Assembly (NCBI GenBank): GCA_035656415.1 | Contig: DASRSM010000158.1 | Location: forward strand, 1 to 42,442 | Source of the DNA: JAFAHZ01 sp035656415 | GTDB lineage: Bacteria; Vulcanimicrobiota; Vulcanimicrobiia; Vulcanimicrobiales; Vulcanimicrobiaceae | Reading direction: 5' to 3' | Length of the DNA: 42,442 nucleotides | In this document: positions 1 to 8,754 of the stretch, in pieces | Layout of the letters: every line of letters begins with the position of its first letter | How positions within the stretch are numbered: the stretch's first letter is position 1 | Program-made: the position numbers and the translations under genes | The notes under the pieces: generated by a model | Seen by the model: the letters and a program-made list of their open reading frames with translations, nothing else | Database searches by the model: none | Told to the model about the DNA's origin: nothing

Positions 1-18
1 AAGTCAATATTTACCCCA

Positions 19-1779
19 TTAGTTCGGCTGGTTGGCGGGCATGAGATTCGCTAACGAACGCTCGAGCGTAGCGGCTCGCTCGCGCCATTGACGAGCCTCC
101 ACCGCGCCGTAGGCGTTTCCGGCCGCGGCGCACAGCTTCGCAAGCAAGCCAATCTCCTCGGGATCCGGCAGCGCGCCGTCGCGTCGATTGCCGAACAATG
201 CGAAGCCGATGAGCTCGTGCTGCGTGACGATTGGAATCGCAATCGCCGGTCGCGCGGCGCCCGACGGAGCGCTATCGAGAACGATCGCGACGTCGTCGAG
301 TACGATCGGACGCTCCAGCGAGCGCAGCGTGCGAACGAGCAGCGAATCGTCGGCGACCGACACAGTCGATTCCCCGGACCACCCGAACGACGCTTTTCGC
401 GTAAACGGCTCCTTTTCGGCGAGACGGCCGAAAACGGCGGCGGAGGATAGATCCAGAATGCGCGGGGCGTCGTCGGCGACCGCTTCGTCAACGGCCGCTG
501 CTGACGATGAGAATCCCAGCGCGCCGATGCGATATTCAATGCGCTTTTCGGCGAGATGACGCGCGCGAAAGACAATTCGGTCGATCAGGCGTTCGGTCTT
601 GCCGTGAATAAAGTTGAGCGCGAATCCGAAGCCGATGGTAATGACGGCTTCGAGAGCAAGTGCCCACCGCTGCTCGCTGATCACGCGGCTGCTCAGCCAA
701 TCGACGAGGCTGACGACGGCGACGACCAGCGCCGTGATCGCGCCGTACACCATCGTACGATTCAGTGCGAAGCCGATGTCGAGCACGCGGTGGCGCAGAA
801 CCGCGTAGGCAAGCGCTAACGGTAACGCGCACTGCAGCAGTTGCGTCGCGGCTACGACGCCGGGCGGAGCCGTCCAACCGCTGACTATGTACGTATCGAT
901 GATATTAAAAGCCGTGTATCCCGCCGCGCTGACGATGAGGCCGGCCATGACCCAGCCGATACGCCGGCGCTCTTCACCGGTCGCGTCGCGGTAAACCAAC
1001 ACCGCAAAGATGAGCACGATCGCCATGAGCCCCATGGTTACGGCCATGTCGAAAGCAAACCAGCTGACGTATAAGACCGGCTCGTACAGCGTCTCGATCA
1101 AGCAGAGGATCGCGGTTGCCCAAAAAAGCCCATCGGCGACGTGCATGCGGATCCGCGCCTCCCGCGTTACGGGCGGGTATGGAAACCTCACGATGAACGG
1201 CAGCAGCGCGGCAATCGGCAACGTCGAGAAGGCCGAAATGATGAATACTCCGACGATCGTGTACCACGGCTCGGAAAGCCACGAGAACTGAGCCACGATT
1301 CCGGCAGTCGTGCACGCACCCATGCCGTAAAGCACGAGCGCTGCCGTTGCGGTGGACGGCTTTCGCCATGCGATCACGGCCACGATGAGCAACGTTACGA
1401 GCGCGCTCAGGAGAAACTGCCAGCTGGCGAACACCGATCCTGTAGGACGCGGCCCGGAAACGAACGTCACGAACCGCCGTTGTCCGTTCCGAACGATCGG
1501 CACCGCGATTTGCGTACCGATCGGGCTGGCGCTCGTCCGTAGGCGCATACGGCCGCCGATCGTCATCGACATCACGTCGATCTGATCGCCGACCCGAACG
1601 CCGGCTTCATACGCTGCGCTATCCGGAAGTATACGGCCGACCGCGGCGCGGTTGCCCGACGGTACGATCCTTACGCCGAATGTCGTGTGCGCCAACGGCG
1701 CCAATGCCTCGCCGAAGACCAGGCACAGCATCGCGATAGCGAGGAACGCCAGAATGTAGCCGACGATAGGTCTATTCAT
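19..1779 (-). CDS. PDZ-domain multi-pass membrane protein with cytoplasmic GAF-like tail
   Basis: A 586-residue protein starting with MNRPIVGYILAF. The first helix (about 5-27) leads into a PDZ-like domain (about 30-115, with SAAYEAGVRVGDQI typical of PDZ). Then come seven to eight hydrophobic helices to about residue 390, and a soluble C-terminal region with a GAF-like stretch (PAIAIPIVTQHELIGFALFG). No kinase, cyclase or phosphatase motif follows, so it looks like a sensor without its usual output domain. The start at 1779 is chosen because an AAGGA ribosome site lies about 13 bases upstream, and because its ATG overlaps the TGA stop of the upstream methyltransferase remnant (ATGA), implying former translational coupling. 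An earlier in-frame start would overlap that remnant. Domain reading is from memory of the families; ligand unknown. Confidence 0.75.
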   Translation of the reverse strand: MNRPIVGYILAFLAIAMLCLVFGEALAPLAHTTFGVRIVPSGNRAAVGRILPDSAAYEAGVRVGDQIDVMSMTIGGRMRLRTSASPIGTQIAVPIVRNGQRRFVTFVSGPRPTGSVFASWQFLLSALVTLLIVAVIAWRKPSTATAALVLYGMGACTTAGIVAQFSWLSEPWYTIVGVFIISAFSTLPIAALLPFIVRFPYPPVTREARIRMHVADGLFWATAILCLIETLYEPVLYVSWFAFDMAVTMGLMAIVLIFAVLVYRDATGEERRRIGWVMAGLIVSAAGYTAFNIIDTYIVSGWTAPPGVVAATQLLQCALPLALAYAVLRHRVLDIGFALNRTMVYGAITALVVAVVSLVDWLSSRVISEQRWALALEAVITIGFGFALNFIHGKTERLIDRIVFRARHLAEKRIEYRIGALGFSSSAAAVDEAVADDAPRILDLSSAAVFGRLAEKEPFTRKASFGWSGESTVSVADDSLLVRTLRSLERPIVLDDVAIVLDSAPSGAARPAIAIPIVTQHELIGFALFGNRRDGALPDPEEIGLLAKLCAAAGNAYGAVEARQWRERAATLERSLANLMPANQPN

Positions 1780-2068
1780 AGTGCCGTCGCCGTCCTTCGG
1801 CGGCGGACGCGCCAAATCTGCTCGGCCGGCCACGACCGGGCCCAATCGTAGGTCACGAACTTCGTGAAACTGGTCGTCGCGTTTTGCGGCGGCCGAAGTT
1901 CGACGAGCGATTCGATTTCGAAACCGGTGTCGCGAAAGAGCGCGATCCACTCGCCGTAGGGGAGCGTAAAGCGCTCCATTCGTCGTCGTCGCGCCGTGTT
2001 TCGAAGTAGTTTGCTCGGAGCGTCGTGCCTATGGCATTTGTGGTTTCGTCCCAACAAATGAATTTTAT
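1776..2068 (-). pseudogene. C-terminal remnant of a class I SAM-dependent methyltransferase
   Basis: Two adjacent reading frames together encode the C-terminal third of a SAM-dependent methyltransferase family common in Actinobacteria and Chloroflexi. The first piece reads FICWDETTNAIGTTLRANYF (about 2005-2062). After a frame change near 1980-1990 comes FTLPYGEWIALFRDTGF, then FVTYDWARSWPAEQIWRVR to the stop at 1776. Restoring one G in the TGGAG run would join the frames. The Rossmann N-terminal half is absent: upstream is the stop codon of the glycosidase-like lipoprotein, in frame with this remnant. The stop overlaps the next gene's ATG. I see a gene truncated at its 5' side plus a frameshift; the frameshift alone could be a sequencing error, the truncation could not. 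Confidence 0.7.
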
Positions 2069-3775
2069 TTAAACGCACCCGTTGGAAGTCGTGAACAGGA
2101 CGTAGGAAGAGGCCGGCCCGACCGACAGCGTGCCGGCGCTTACGCTGCCTCCCGTGAGGTTGGTGTACGCGTGCGTAACCGGTACGCCGACCGCTGCCAT
2201 GCCGGGATTCACGACGACCATTCCGCCGCTGAACTTTCGCACGTACGCATTGCCGTTGGCAACCGTATACGGACCGCATGCCGTGCCGAGCTTTGCGTTG
2301 ACTGTGGAAATCTGTGAGAAGTTGTGAATCGCTCCGTACGGACCGGGCGAAATGAAGAGCGACGCGCGGCCCTCGTTGCCCATTAAGTACGTCGCTATTG
2401 CCCACGAAAGCTGCGCCGATGAGAGGCCGAAGTTGCTCGACGCGCCGGAAAGGTTTCCGCTGAACTTCGCAATGTCTAAGAACTGCTTGCCTTGTGCTTG
2501 AACGAACTCCATGTAGGTGAGCGCCGACTTGAAGAGCGACGGCACCGCCGCATAGTGACCGTAGTCCGTGAATCCGGTTTCGTCGACGTCGCCGTCGACG
2601 TTGGCGACGAGCATCTGCTCGTCGGGGTTGGTGACCGGGCCTGCGGGATGATTCACGAAGAGTTTGAGATGGTGAGGCGCAAGAACTGCATCGTTGGTGA
2701 GGATCGCCTTGGCGTCCGCCGCCCACGCGGCAACATCGTGGCTCCACTGCGGGTCGTAGTTCGGAAACCCGCCTTTAGTCGCGCCCCAGCGACGGATGAA
2801 GCTTCCACCGCGTGAGTACACACCGCAGCCAAACCAGCCGGTTTGCTGGCGGCCGTCGTAATCGAAGAAGAGCGTTTGGTCGAACGCGAGCGCATTTGCA
2901 CCGTGTGCGATAGCGAAGGCGGCCGCTGTCTGGATTTGATAGTTGACGACGCTGGGGTTGTGGATGTCGAGCGGTACGTCTTGCGGTAGGCCCGGTTGAA
3001 AAGCCACTGTGCGCGTCGGATTATTATTCTGGTCGCAGTCGTAAACGATCCAGTCTGGGTGATTCGCTAGCCACCACGCGAGGTTGTGGCGTGAAACCGC
3101 GTAGTGATCCGTCGGCTGCACGACGTACTGCGTCGCAGCGAGCTGTGAATTCCCGGCCAGCCAGGTATGTGGGTTTGCGCCGGCATTTCCGATGCCGGCA
3201 CCCCAGACTACGCTCATGTTCGGCGCGTTGCTGCCCGATTGCGCTGCGGTGATGCTGAAATCAAAAACCTGAAACTGCTTTATGATGCCGGGAACTGCAG
3301 CACCGGAGAGCGCCGGCGGCGAGCCGTACGGCGTCGGCGAGCCGTACGGCGTCGGCGAGCTGTACGGCGTCGGCGAGCTGCTCGGGGTCGGTGAAGCGCC
3401 TGTCGAAACGATCGAAGCGGAAGAAGCTTGAAAGTTGCCCAACGAGTTGTAAAAGCCCGTAGCTTTGACGATGTAGCCGACTTTCGCGGCGTTTAGCTCG
3501 CCGGTATAGACGGAAACGCCGGTTCCGTCGACGTTTACGGTGACGTGATAGTACGGTTTTGACTGAATGTCGGTAACGTTTCCTTTGATCGTGACTTGCC
3601 CGTGCGGCCTGCGTTTAGCGCGACGCGCGCCGGCAACATCGGTTGCGCCTGAGCCGTTCGGGACGTTCGGCAGGGCGGTCGGAATGCCCGGCGTGACGCC
3701 TTCTCTGTTTGAGCACGCGGCGATGCATACCGCAAAGAGACATAGCAAAGCAGAGCGTTTCAAATAACGGCTCAT
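2069..3775 (-). CDS. Lipoprotein with small beta domain, Pro-rich linker and glycoside-hydrolase-like TIM barrel
   Basis: A 568-residue protein with a signal peptide ending in a lipobox (AVCIAACSN), so probably anchored at the cell surface. Residues about 58-125 form a small beta-rich domain (HGQVTIKGNVTDIQ...VKATGFY) of OB or DUF5666 character. A low-complexity linker of SPTPYG repeats follows (3321-3392). The remaining 400 residues resemble the putative GHL15 glycoside-hydrolase-like TIM barrel: a core with WWLANHPDWIVYDCD, ALAFDQTLFFDYDG and a C-terminal beta-sandwich (MVVVNPGMAAVGVPVTH). Substrate is unknown. The start has a GGA about 10 bases upstream. A long dyad and CGTTAAG repeats lie upstream and may control it. 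Family assignment is moderate. Confidence 0.7.
   Translation of the reverse strand: MSRYLKRSALLCLFAVCIAACSNREGVTPGIPTALPNVPNGSGATDVAGARRAKRRPHGQVTIKGNVTDIQSKPYYHVTVNVDGTGVSVYTGELNAAKVGYIVKATGFYNSLGNFQASSASIVSTGASPTPSSSPTPYSSPTPYGSPTPYGSPPALSGAAVPGIIKQFQVFDFSITAAQSGSNAPNMSVVWGAGIGNAGANPHTWLAGNSQLAATQYVVQPTDHYAVSRHNLAWWLANHPDWIVYDCDQNNNPTRTVAFQPGLPQDVPLDIHNPSVVNYQIQTAAAFAIAHGANALAFDQTLFFDYDGRQQTGWFGCGVYSRGGSFIRRWGATKGGFPNYDPQWSHDVAAWAADAKAILTNDAVLAPHHLKLFVNHPAGPVTNPDEQMLVANVDGDVDETGFTDYGHYAAVPSLFKSALTYMEFVQAQGKQFLDIAKFSGNLSGASSNFGLSSAQLSWAIATYLMGNEGRASLFISPGPYGAIHNFSQISTVNAKLGTACGPYTVANGNAYVRKFSGGMVVVNPGMAAVGVPVTHAYTNLTGGSVSAGTLSVGPASSYVLFTTSNGCV
3321..3392 (-). repeat. 18-bp tandem repeat encoding SPTPYG linker
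   Basis: Four consecutive 18-base units beginning GAG(C)CGTACGGCGTCGGC, the first two identical, the third with one change and the fourth more diverged. On the minus strand they encode Ser-Pro-Thr-Pro-Tyr-Gly repeats in the linker of the lipoprotein. Such repeats change length by slippage, tuning linker length without frameshift. Confidence 0.85.
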
Positions 3776-4007
3776 AGCACGGTTCCTAACTGTAGATGTA
3801 AGCGGCTAAGCGTGCCGGCGTTCGCCGACTTAATAATGCTTATCGGCACTTAACGCCGGCATGGCATATCGTTAAGCGTTAAGAAACGGGCCAGTACCTG
3901 CTCGTTGAGCGCCTCGCCGATGGGTTACTTAAGCTGTAGACGAGCTAGCGTGCACCAGCGCGGATGGCTCTAAAGCGTTAAGGCGCGGGCCTCACGAAAT
4001 CGAGTGG
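3776..4007. other. Intergenic region with repeated CGTTAAG motifs
   Basis: This non-coding stretch separates the lipoprotein (leftward) from the GGDEF remnant (rightward). Besides the dyad it holds CGTTAAG in tandem at 3870-3876 and 3877-3883, again at 3976-3982, and on the other strand at 3849-3855. Four copies of a heptamer within 135 bases suggest a protein binding site cluster. No ORF of note is present. Confidence 0.45.
3814..3860. promoter_or_regulatory. Long dyad upstream of the glycosidase-like lipoprotein
   Basis: GCCGGCGTT at 3814-3822 is repeated as its exact reverse complement AACGCCGGC at 3852-3860. A second inner pair, GCCGA and TCGGC, is nested inside and closes an AT-rich loop. 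It lies 40-85 bases upstream of the lipoprotein start on the minus strand. It could be an operator, a 5' UTR hairpin or a terminator for leftward transcription; it has no U-tract right after it. Confidence 0.5.
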
Positions 4008-4731
4008 ATGGGGTTCTTCGGGCGCCTGGCCGCATGGGTCATGGCCTTGTCGGTCGTGGGCACGGATTGCTTTGCACTTACGGTGCGGTTCCATCGCTCG
4101 GACAACGCCTCGCACTCAAACAGCGGCAAGCGCTCTTCGATAAATTGGTCGACGACGCGATGGTAGACACGCGCGACGCTATTCGGCTGCTGGAACCGCG
4201 GATGGACGTGAGGGCGATGAAGTCGACGTTCCCCGTCGCGAAGCTCGCCGCATCTCGCGCGTCCGCGAATCTCGACGCATTCATGTTCGGCTCGACGGCG
4301 CCGGCCCGCGCGGCGACGCAGCGGTCGCTGACTACCGCAAACGCCGGACTCACGTCGTTGCTGCAAGCAGAATTTCCGGTGCTCGACCGGATGCTAGAAC
4401 TTCGTCTCTCGGATTACGATCGTTTCAAGGAAATCAACACCTACGGCCACCTAGCCGGCGACGAGCTGCTGATTCGCTTAGCGCGCACGATCGAAGAACT
4501 GGCGAATGCGAACGCATTTTGGAACGGATCACCGCTGCGATGAAGGAGCCGGTCATCATCGACGAGCGGACCGTGCAGTGTTCGGTCAGCGCCGGCGCGT
4601 CGTGGATCGCGGGCGAGAGCATGCACGAAGTTCGCGAAGCGCTCGGCCGAGCCGATGCCGCGCTCTACGCTGCGAAGACGGGCGCGCGCGGCGGGTACCG
4701 GTTTAGCGATTCTCCAAACGTCTGCGGATAA
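4008..4731 (+). pseudogene. Decayed GGDEF-domain (diguanylate cyclase) gene lacking the GGDEF motif
   Basis: Three frames carry pieces of one diguanylate cyclase gene. A hydrophobic start (MGFFGRLAAWVMALSVVG, 4008) runs into a stop at about 4160. A second frame (to 4543) holds the hallmark SDYDRFKEINTYGHLAGDEL around 4410-4470. A third frame (4519-4731) holds the domain end: EPVIIDERTVQCSVSAGASW and ALGRADAALYAAKTGARGGY. The roughly 30 residues between, which should contain the GGDEF active site, are missing. The gene therefore cannot make an active cyclase. Its 3' end overlaps the convergent MFS gene by 29 bases. Confident about the domain, less about the N-terminal part. Confidence 0.75.
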
Positions 4732-6034
4732 TCGCCGCGCGTCGCGCGTCGATCGGAAACGGCCACGTGCAGGCCAACGCAAGCAGAGTGAATATCCCGG
4801 GCACGATGAAATACGCCACGATCATTGCGGGCTGCAGCGCATGCGGATTCACCCGGTGGACGTCGAATCGCATCGCGCCGAGAATGAAAAATGCGATGGC
4901 ACCGCCGATTGCCACTTGCAATCGAATGGCAAGGAGAATGACCGCCGAGTAGTTCGCCGAGCGATTCGAGCCCGTTTTTAACTCATCGTAGTCGATAACG
5001 TCGCCCATGATCGAGTAGGGCAAAGACGTCAGCATGTACGTCGTTGGGAATACCACGACTATCGAGGAGGCGATCAGCGCTGCAAGGGTGCCAAAGAGCG
5101 GCGCGACGACGAAATAAAGGGGCAGCCCGAGGAAACTTACGACGAGCGAAAGCGCCCAACACTTGTGCTTGCCGATGCGCTTCGTAATTAACTCCCAGAC
5201 CGGGACGCTGACGATCGAAAGCAGGAGCCCGGCCAGGGTCAGCGGACCGAACGTCTTCGCGAATCCGATCGACGCCATAAACTGCAGCCCGATCGTCAAT
5301 TGGATTGAGTAGGCGAGAAACGCGAACACCGTCGCCGCGGTGAGGTACAGCATCGGAACGTTGCGCACCATGTCGACGATGAGCTGTAGGACGCTAGCTT
5401 CGGCGGGTGTCGTTTCCTCGGCTTGCGCCTGCGGTCCCCAGAGTAATGCAACGCTCATCGTCACGACGAGCAGCACCATCGCGACGAGCCCCAGACGCGC
5501 GATCGTTGACGCTTCGAGAAGGCTCTTTCCCCCGAAGACCGGCAGCATCGGCAGCGCGAGAAAGACAACCTGGCCCAGCACGGCAAAGACCGCCCGGTAG
5601 GAAGCGATGAGCGAGCGCGCAGCATAATCGCGCGTGATCTCGCTGCCCCAGGCGATGTAGGGAACGTCGATCATGCTGAAGCCGAAGAGCGCGAGCGCTG
5701 CAGTCCAGGCGAAGTAGTCCGGCCCGGCGTGCGCGGGCGGGTTGAAAACGAGATAGACGCTGATCACCTCGACGATCGTTCCGACGACCATCCATGGCTT
5801 GCGCCGCCCCCACGGCGTCGTAAACCGATCGCTCAAATAGCCGACGATCGGCCCACTGCACGAATAGACCAGGCGCGAGATGAGGATCGCCGTTGCGTAT
5901 GAGGCAAGTTCGCCGCCGCTGAAGTTGACGTAAAACGACGGAAGAATTGCGAGAACGGGATAGATCACGAATTCGATCCCGAGGATCGGCACCGAGTAGT
6001 TGACGAGGCGTATCTTGCTGATGCGTAACGTCAT
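4703..6034 (-). CDS. MFS sugar symporter of the GPH (MelB-like) family
   Basis: A 443-residue, 12-helix transporter. The loop FTTPWGRRKPWMVVG after the second helix pair is the signature of glycoside-pentoside-hexuronide:cation symporters, and the C-half has PYSIMGDVIDYDELKTGSNR, the equivalent conserved GPH motif. Members bring sugars or uronides into the cell with H+ or Na+. The substrate cannot be told from sequence. It is divergent from the DUF885 peptidase with only 45 bases between starts, so both may share a control region. It has no clear Shine-Dalgarno site. The 3' end overlaps the GGDEF remnant. Confidence 0.85.
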   Translation of the reverse strand: MTLRISKIRLVNYSVPILGIEFVIYPVLAILPSFYVNFSGGELASYATAILISRLVYSCSGPIVGYLSDRFTTPWGRRKPWMVVGTIVEVISVYLVFNPPAHAGPDYFAWTAALALFGFSMIDVPYIAWGSEITRDYAARSLIASYRAVFAVLGQVVFLALPMLPVFGGKSLLEASTIARLGLVAMVLLVVTMSVALLWGPQAQAEETTPAEASVLQLIVDMVRNVPMLYLTAATVFAFLAYSIQLTIGLQFMASIGFAKTFGPLTLAGLLLSIVSVPVWELITKRIGKHKCWALSLVVSFLGLPLYFVVAPLFGTLAALIASSIVVVFPTTYMLTSLPYSIMGDVIDYDELKTGSNRSANYSAVILLAIRLQVAIGGAIAFFILGAMRFDVHRVNPHALQPAMIVAYFIVPGIFTLLALACTWPFPIDARRAAIIRRRLENR

Positions 6035-6079
6035 GCGAGGACGAGTAATTTCCTCGGCGACTGCCTAACTCACTGCTTC

Positions 6080-7774
6080 ATGCAGGCGTTACATCAGGCG
6101 ATCGATGCGTACGAAGCCGCAAACCGCGACGAACACGGCCCTCTGCGCGGTGCGGCGTTCACCGCGATCTACCGCGCGGGACAGGGCATGCCGATCTCGG
6201 GCATCGCACCGGAGACGGAGGCCCTGAACGAGGAAGCGGCCGGGTGGTGCCGCGCGATGCTCGCCGGGCTCGACGCGATCCAGGCCGCGGCGCTCGACGA
6301 TCAGGATCGTCTCTCGCTCGACGTGCTGCGGCACGCGGTCGGCCGCAGACTCGAATCGACGCAGCACTACTGGCACGTCATCACTGTGACGCCGTATCGC
6401 TCCTTTCCATCCGCTTTTCAGATGATCTTCCAAGCCGTCGCCGCCGACGGCGACGAGGCCCGTACGCGCTATTTTGCCGTGCTGCGCGACGTCGGCATCT
6501 ACGCGCGCGCCGCCAAGGCGAAGCTCGAGGGCCAAGTAAAGCGCGGGATCGTGCTGCCGCGCCGCGTGCTTCCCGCGATCGTCGCAACGCATCGTGCCGC
6601 GATGTCGATCGAGAAGAGCCCGTTTCTTCCCAAGCGCAGCAGCGTTCCCGACGGAACTGCCGAGGTGTTGCGCGAGCATGTCGTACCGGCGATCGCCGAG
6701 CTCGTCGAATATCTCGAAGGACCGTACTCTGCCGTCGCTTCCGAGGGATGGGGGCAGTCAGCACTGCCGGACGGTGCCCCACACTATCGCTACTGCGTGC
6801 GCGATAACACGACGACCGAGTTAACGCCGGAGCAGATTCACGAGCGCGGCCTGCGCGTCGTTGCCGAGTTGCGGGAGGCGATGGCATCGGTTCGTGCGCG
6901 GATCGGCTTCAGCGGGACGGCCGGTGAATTTCATTCACGGTTGCGCATCGACCCGCGCTTCGTTCCGCAGTCGCCGGAACAGATCCGCGAGAAGCTCGAA
7001 CGCTTCGCGCAGATTGGATACGACGCGCTCGACTCGTTTTTTGCGCGTAGGCAGAAAGCGCCGTTTGGAGCGAAGCGGCTGCCCGAGGATCTCGAAGTCG
7101 GGATGACGTTCGGATATTACCATCCGGGGGCCAATACCGGTGAGACCGGATACTATCTCTTTAACGGTTCGAAACTCTCGGAGCGTTCGCTGCTCAGCCT
7201 TGCTTCACTCGCGCTGCACGAGCTCGTCCCGGGCCATCACTACGAGATCAACGTCGCGCGCGAAAACGAAGCGCTGCCGCGCTTCCGGGCCTTTCACGCC
7301 ATCTCAACGTATATCGCCGCCTATCACGAAGGTTATGCCGAATACGCTGCAGACCTCGGGAAGGAGTTCGGCGCCTACGAAGACCCGTACGACCTCTACG
7401 GCCGCCATGCGCTCGACGTCTTCATCTCGTCGCGCCTCGTCGTCGACACGGGAATGAACGCCCTCGGCTGGAGCTACGATAAAGCTGCGGAGTTTTTACG
7501 CGAGAACACGCTTATGTCCGAGACGGAGATCGCGAGCGAGCTTCCGCGCTACGCTACCGACCTTCCGGCCCAAGCTCTGGCGTATAAGCTCGGATCGTTG
7601 ACGTTTGCGGAGCTGCGAGAGAAGGCGAGATCGGCGCTCGGCTCCAGGTTCGACGTTCGCACTTTTCACGACCGCATCGTCGCCAACGGCGGAATGCCGC
7701 TGACCATGGTCGCGAGCGAAGTCGATCGCTACATCGCGGCGGCCCCCTGCCCAGTCAGCACGGACAAATCGTAA
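6080..7774 (+). CDS. DUF885 family metallopeptidase-like protein
   Basis: A 564-residue protein matching the DUF885 family, predicted zinc peptidases. The key motif HELVPGHH is at residues 380-387, where the two His before and after and the Glu are expected to bind zinc and activate water. HEGYAEYAADLG at 416-427 supplies the downstream Glu ligand. There is no signal peptide, so it is probably cytoplasmic. Length is typical of the family. The last 20 bases overlap the convergent lipoprotein gene. Possible role in peptide degradation, along with the S9 peptidases further on; substrate unknown. Confidence 0.85.
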   Translation: MQALHQAIDAYEAANRDEHGPLRGAAFTAIYRAGQGMPISGIAPETEALNEEAAGWCRAMLAGLDAIQAAALDDQDRLSLDVLRHAVGRRLESTQHYWHVITVTPYRSFPSAFQMIFQAVAADGDEARTRYFAVLRDVGIYARAAKAKLEGQVKRGIVLPRRVLPAIVATHRAAMSIEKSPFLPKRSSVPDGTAEVLREHVVPAIAELVEYLEGPYSAVASEGWGQSALPDGAPHYRYCVRDNTTTELTPEQIHERGLRVVAELREAMASVRARIGFSGTAGEFHSRLRIDPRFVPQSPEQIREKLERFAQIGYDALDSFFARRQKAPFGAKRLPEDLEVGMTFGYYHPGANTGETGYYLFNGSKLSERSLLSLASLALHELVPGHHYEINVARENEALPRFRAFHAISTYIAAYHEGYAEYAADLGKEFGAYEDPYDLYGRHALDVFISSRLVVDTGMNALGWSYDKAAEFLRENTLMSETEIASELPRYATDLPAQALAYKLGSLTFAELREKARSALGSRFDVRTFHDRIVANGGMPLTMVASEVDRYIAAAPCPVSTDKS

Positions 7775-8648
7775 CGGTCTGACTCGACGCCGTCGTTCCG
7801 ACTCCCGGTATCACGTCTTTGACGAAACTTTCAGGCGTGCCGGCGACGGGCTTGATCTGCAAGGAGCGGTATGACGTCGAGAAACGTGAATACGCGCTCG
7901 CGCTCGACTGCCATTGAATCTTCAAGCCTTTCGAGAACGGCTGCGAGCTCAGGAAGCGCGCCGTCCAAGTAACGCTTTGATGGGCCGGAAGGCCGGCCGG
8001 CAAGTAGACGATCACGCCATTCATGAACGTCTTGCTCGAGATCGTCGATGGGATTGTCGAGACGATCGAGGCGTTCGACGACGTTACGGTCGCGGTTTTG
8101 ACCGAGGGCGTTACAGTGACGACGCCAGTCGGACCGGCGTACGTGTGCCCTCCTACCTTCACTTGCGATTTCTGCATTTCGAATGCAGCGGCGACGGCAC
8201 CGTGCATTTGAAAGGTGCTATCGAACCAAAGGTAGCCGCCCGGGGGAATCTTCTTATCGTTCAAACGCATGGTCATGCTAACGGTACGCTCTTCGGCTTT
8301 GGACCTTGGGCGAAACACGTTCTGCGCGACGGGTGCCGGCGATGTCGACGGCGTCGGCGTCGGCGGTAACGGCGTGTTCGAAGATTCGGGAGTCGTCTCA
8401 CCTGCCGGCGGCATTATCGGATTGTTCGGCGCGATCACGATCGGCGTACCCGAGGGCGCGGGCTCGGCGCTGCCGCCGGTCTGCGGTCCCATCGATTCGG
8501 ACGGGTCGGGCATATCCGGGCCGCCGTCGGACTGCGGCATTCCGGGCGTCATCGGTATGCCGGGATCGCCGCCGCCGCTGCACCCTGCGAATGCAATCGG
8601 GATCGTCGCGGCAAGTGCCGCAACGAAGCACAATTTCTGTAACCTCAT
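7755..8648 (-). CDS. Lipoprotein with Pro-rich linker and C-terminal beta domain
   Basis: A 297-residue protein with signal peptide and lipobox (IAFAGCSGG), a long Pro/Gly/Ser/Thr linker (about 25-108) and a C-terminal domain of about 185 residues. The domain has KKIPPGGYLWFDSTFQMHG, SSKTFMNGVIVYLPAGLPAHQSVTWTA cut into strands, and ends in TICPC. It is a clear paralogue of the truncated protein at the right edge (41753-42442), which has IPPGSYLWFSGSF and RKFMNGAIVYLPSGLSAHQ. I do not recognise a named family. It is probably surface-exposed and beta-rich, perhaps adhesive or structural. Confidence 0.75.
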   Translation of the reverse strand: MRLQKLCFVAALAATIPIAFAGCSGGGDPGIPMTPGMPQSDGGPDMPDPSESMGPQTGGSAEPAPSGTPIVIAPNNPIMPPAGETTPESSNTPLPPTPTPSTSPAPVAQNVFRPRSKAEERTVSMTMRLNDKKIPPGGYLWFDSTFQMHGAVAAAFEMQKSQVKVGGHTYAGPTGVVTVTPSVKTATVTSSNASIVSTIPSTISSKTFMNGVIVYLPAGLPAHQSVTWTARFLSSQPFSKGLKIQWQSSASAYSRFSTSYRSLQIKPVAGTPESFVKDVIPGVGTTASSQTVTICPC

Positions 8649-8754
8649 AGCCTTGCGACGGGATTACCCGATTCGCCGCTAATGCATGCCGAGCGCTTGC
8701 CGAGTCTGCGCGGCGGCGGGACTAGCTTACATTCGCAGTCGAATCTGAGCGCGC

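Noticed and set aside
3321..3392. Tandem repeat as a CRISPR array
   Set aside because: Units are 18 bases without spacers and lie in frame in a protein linker.
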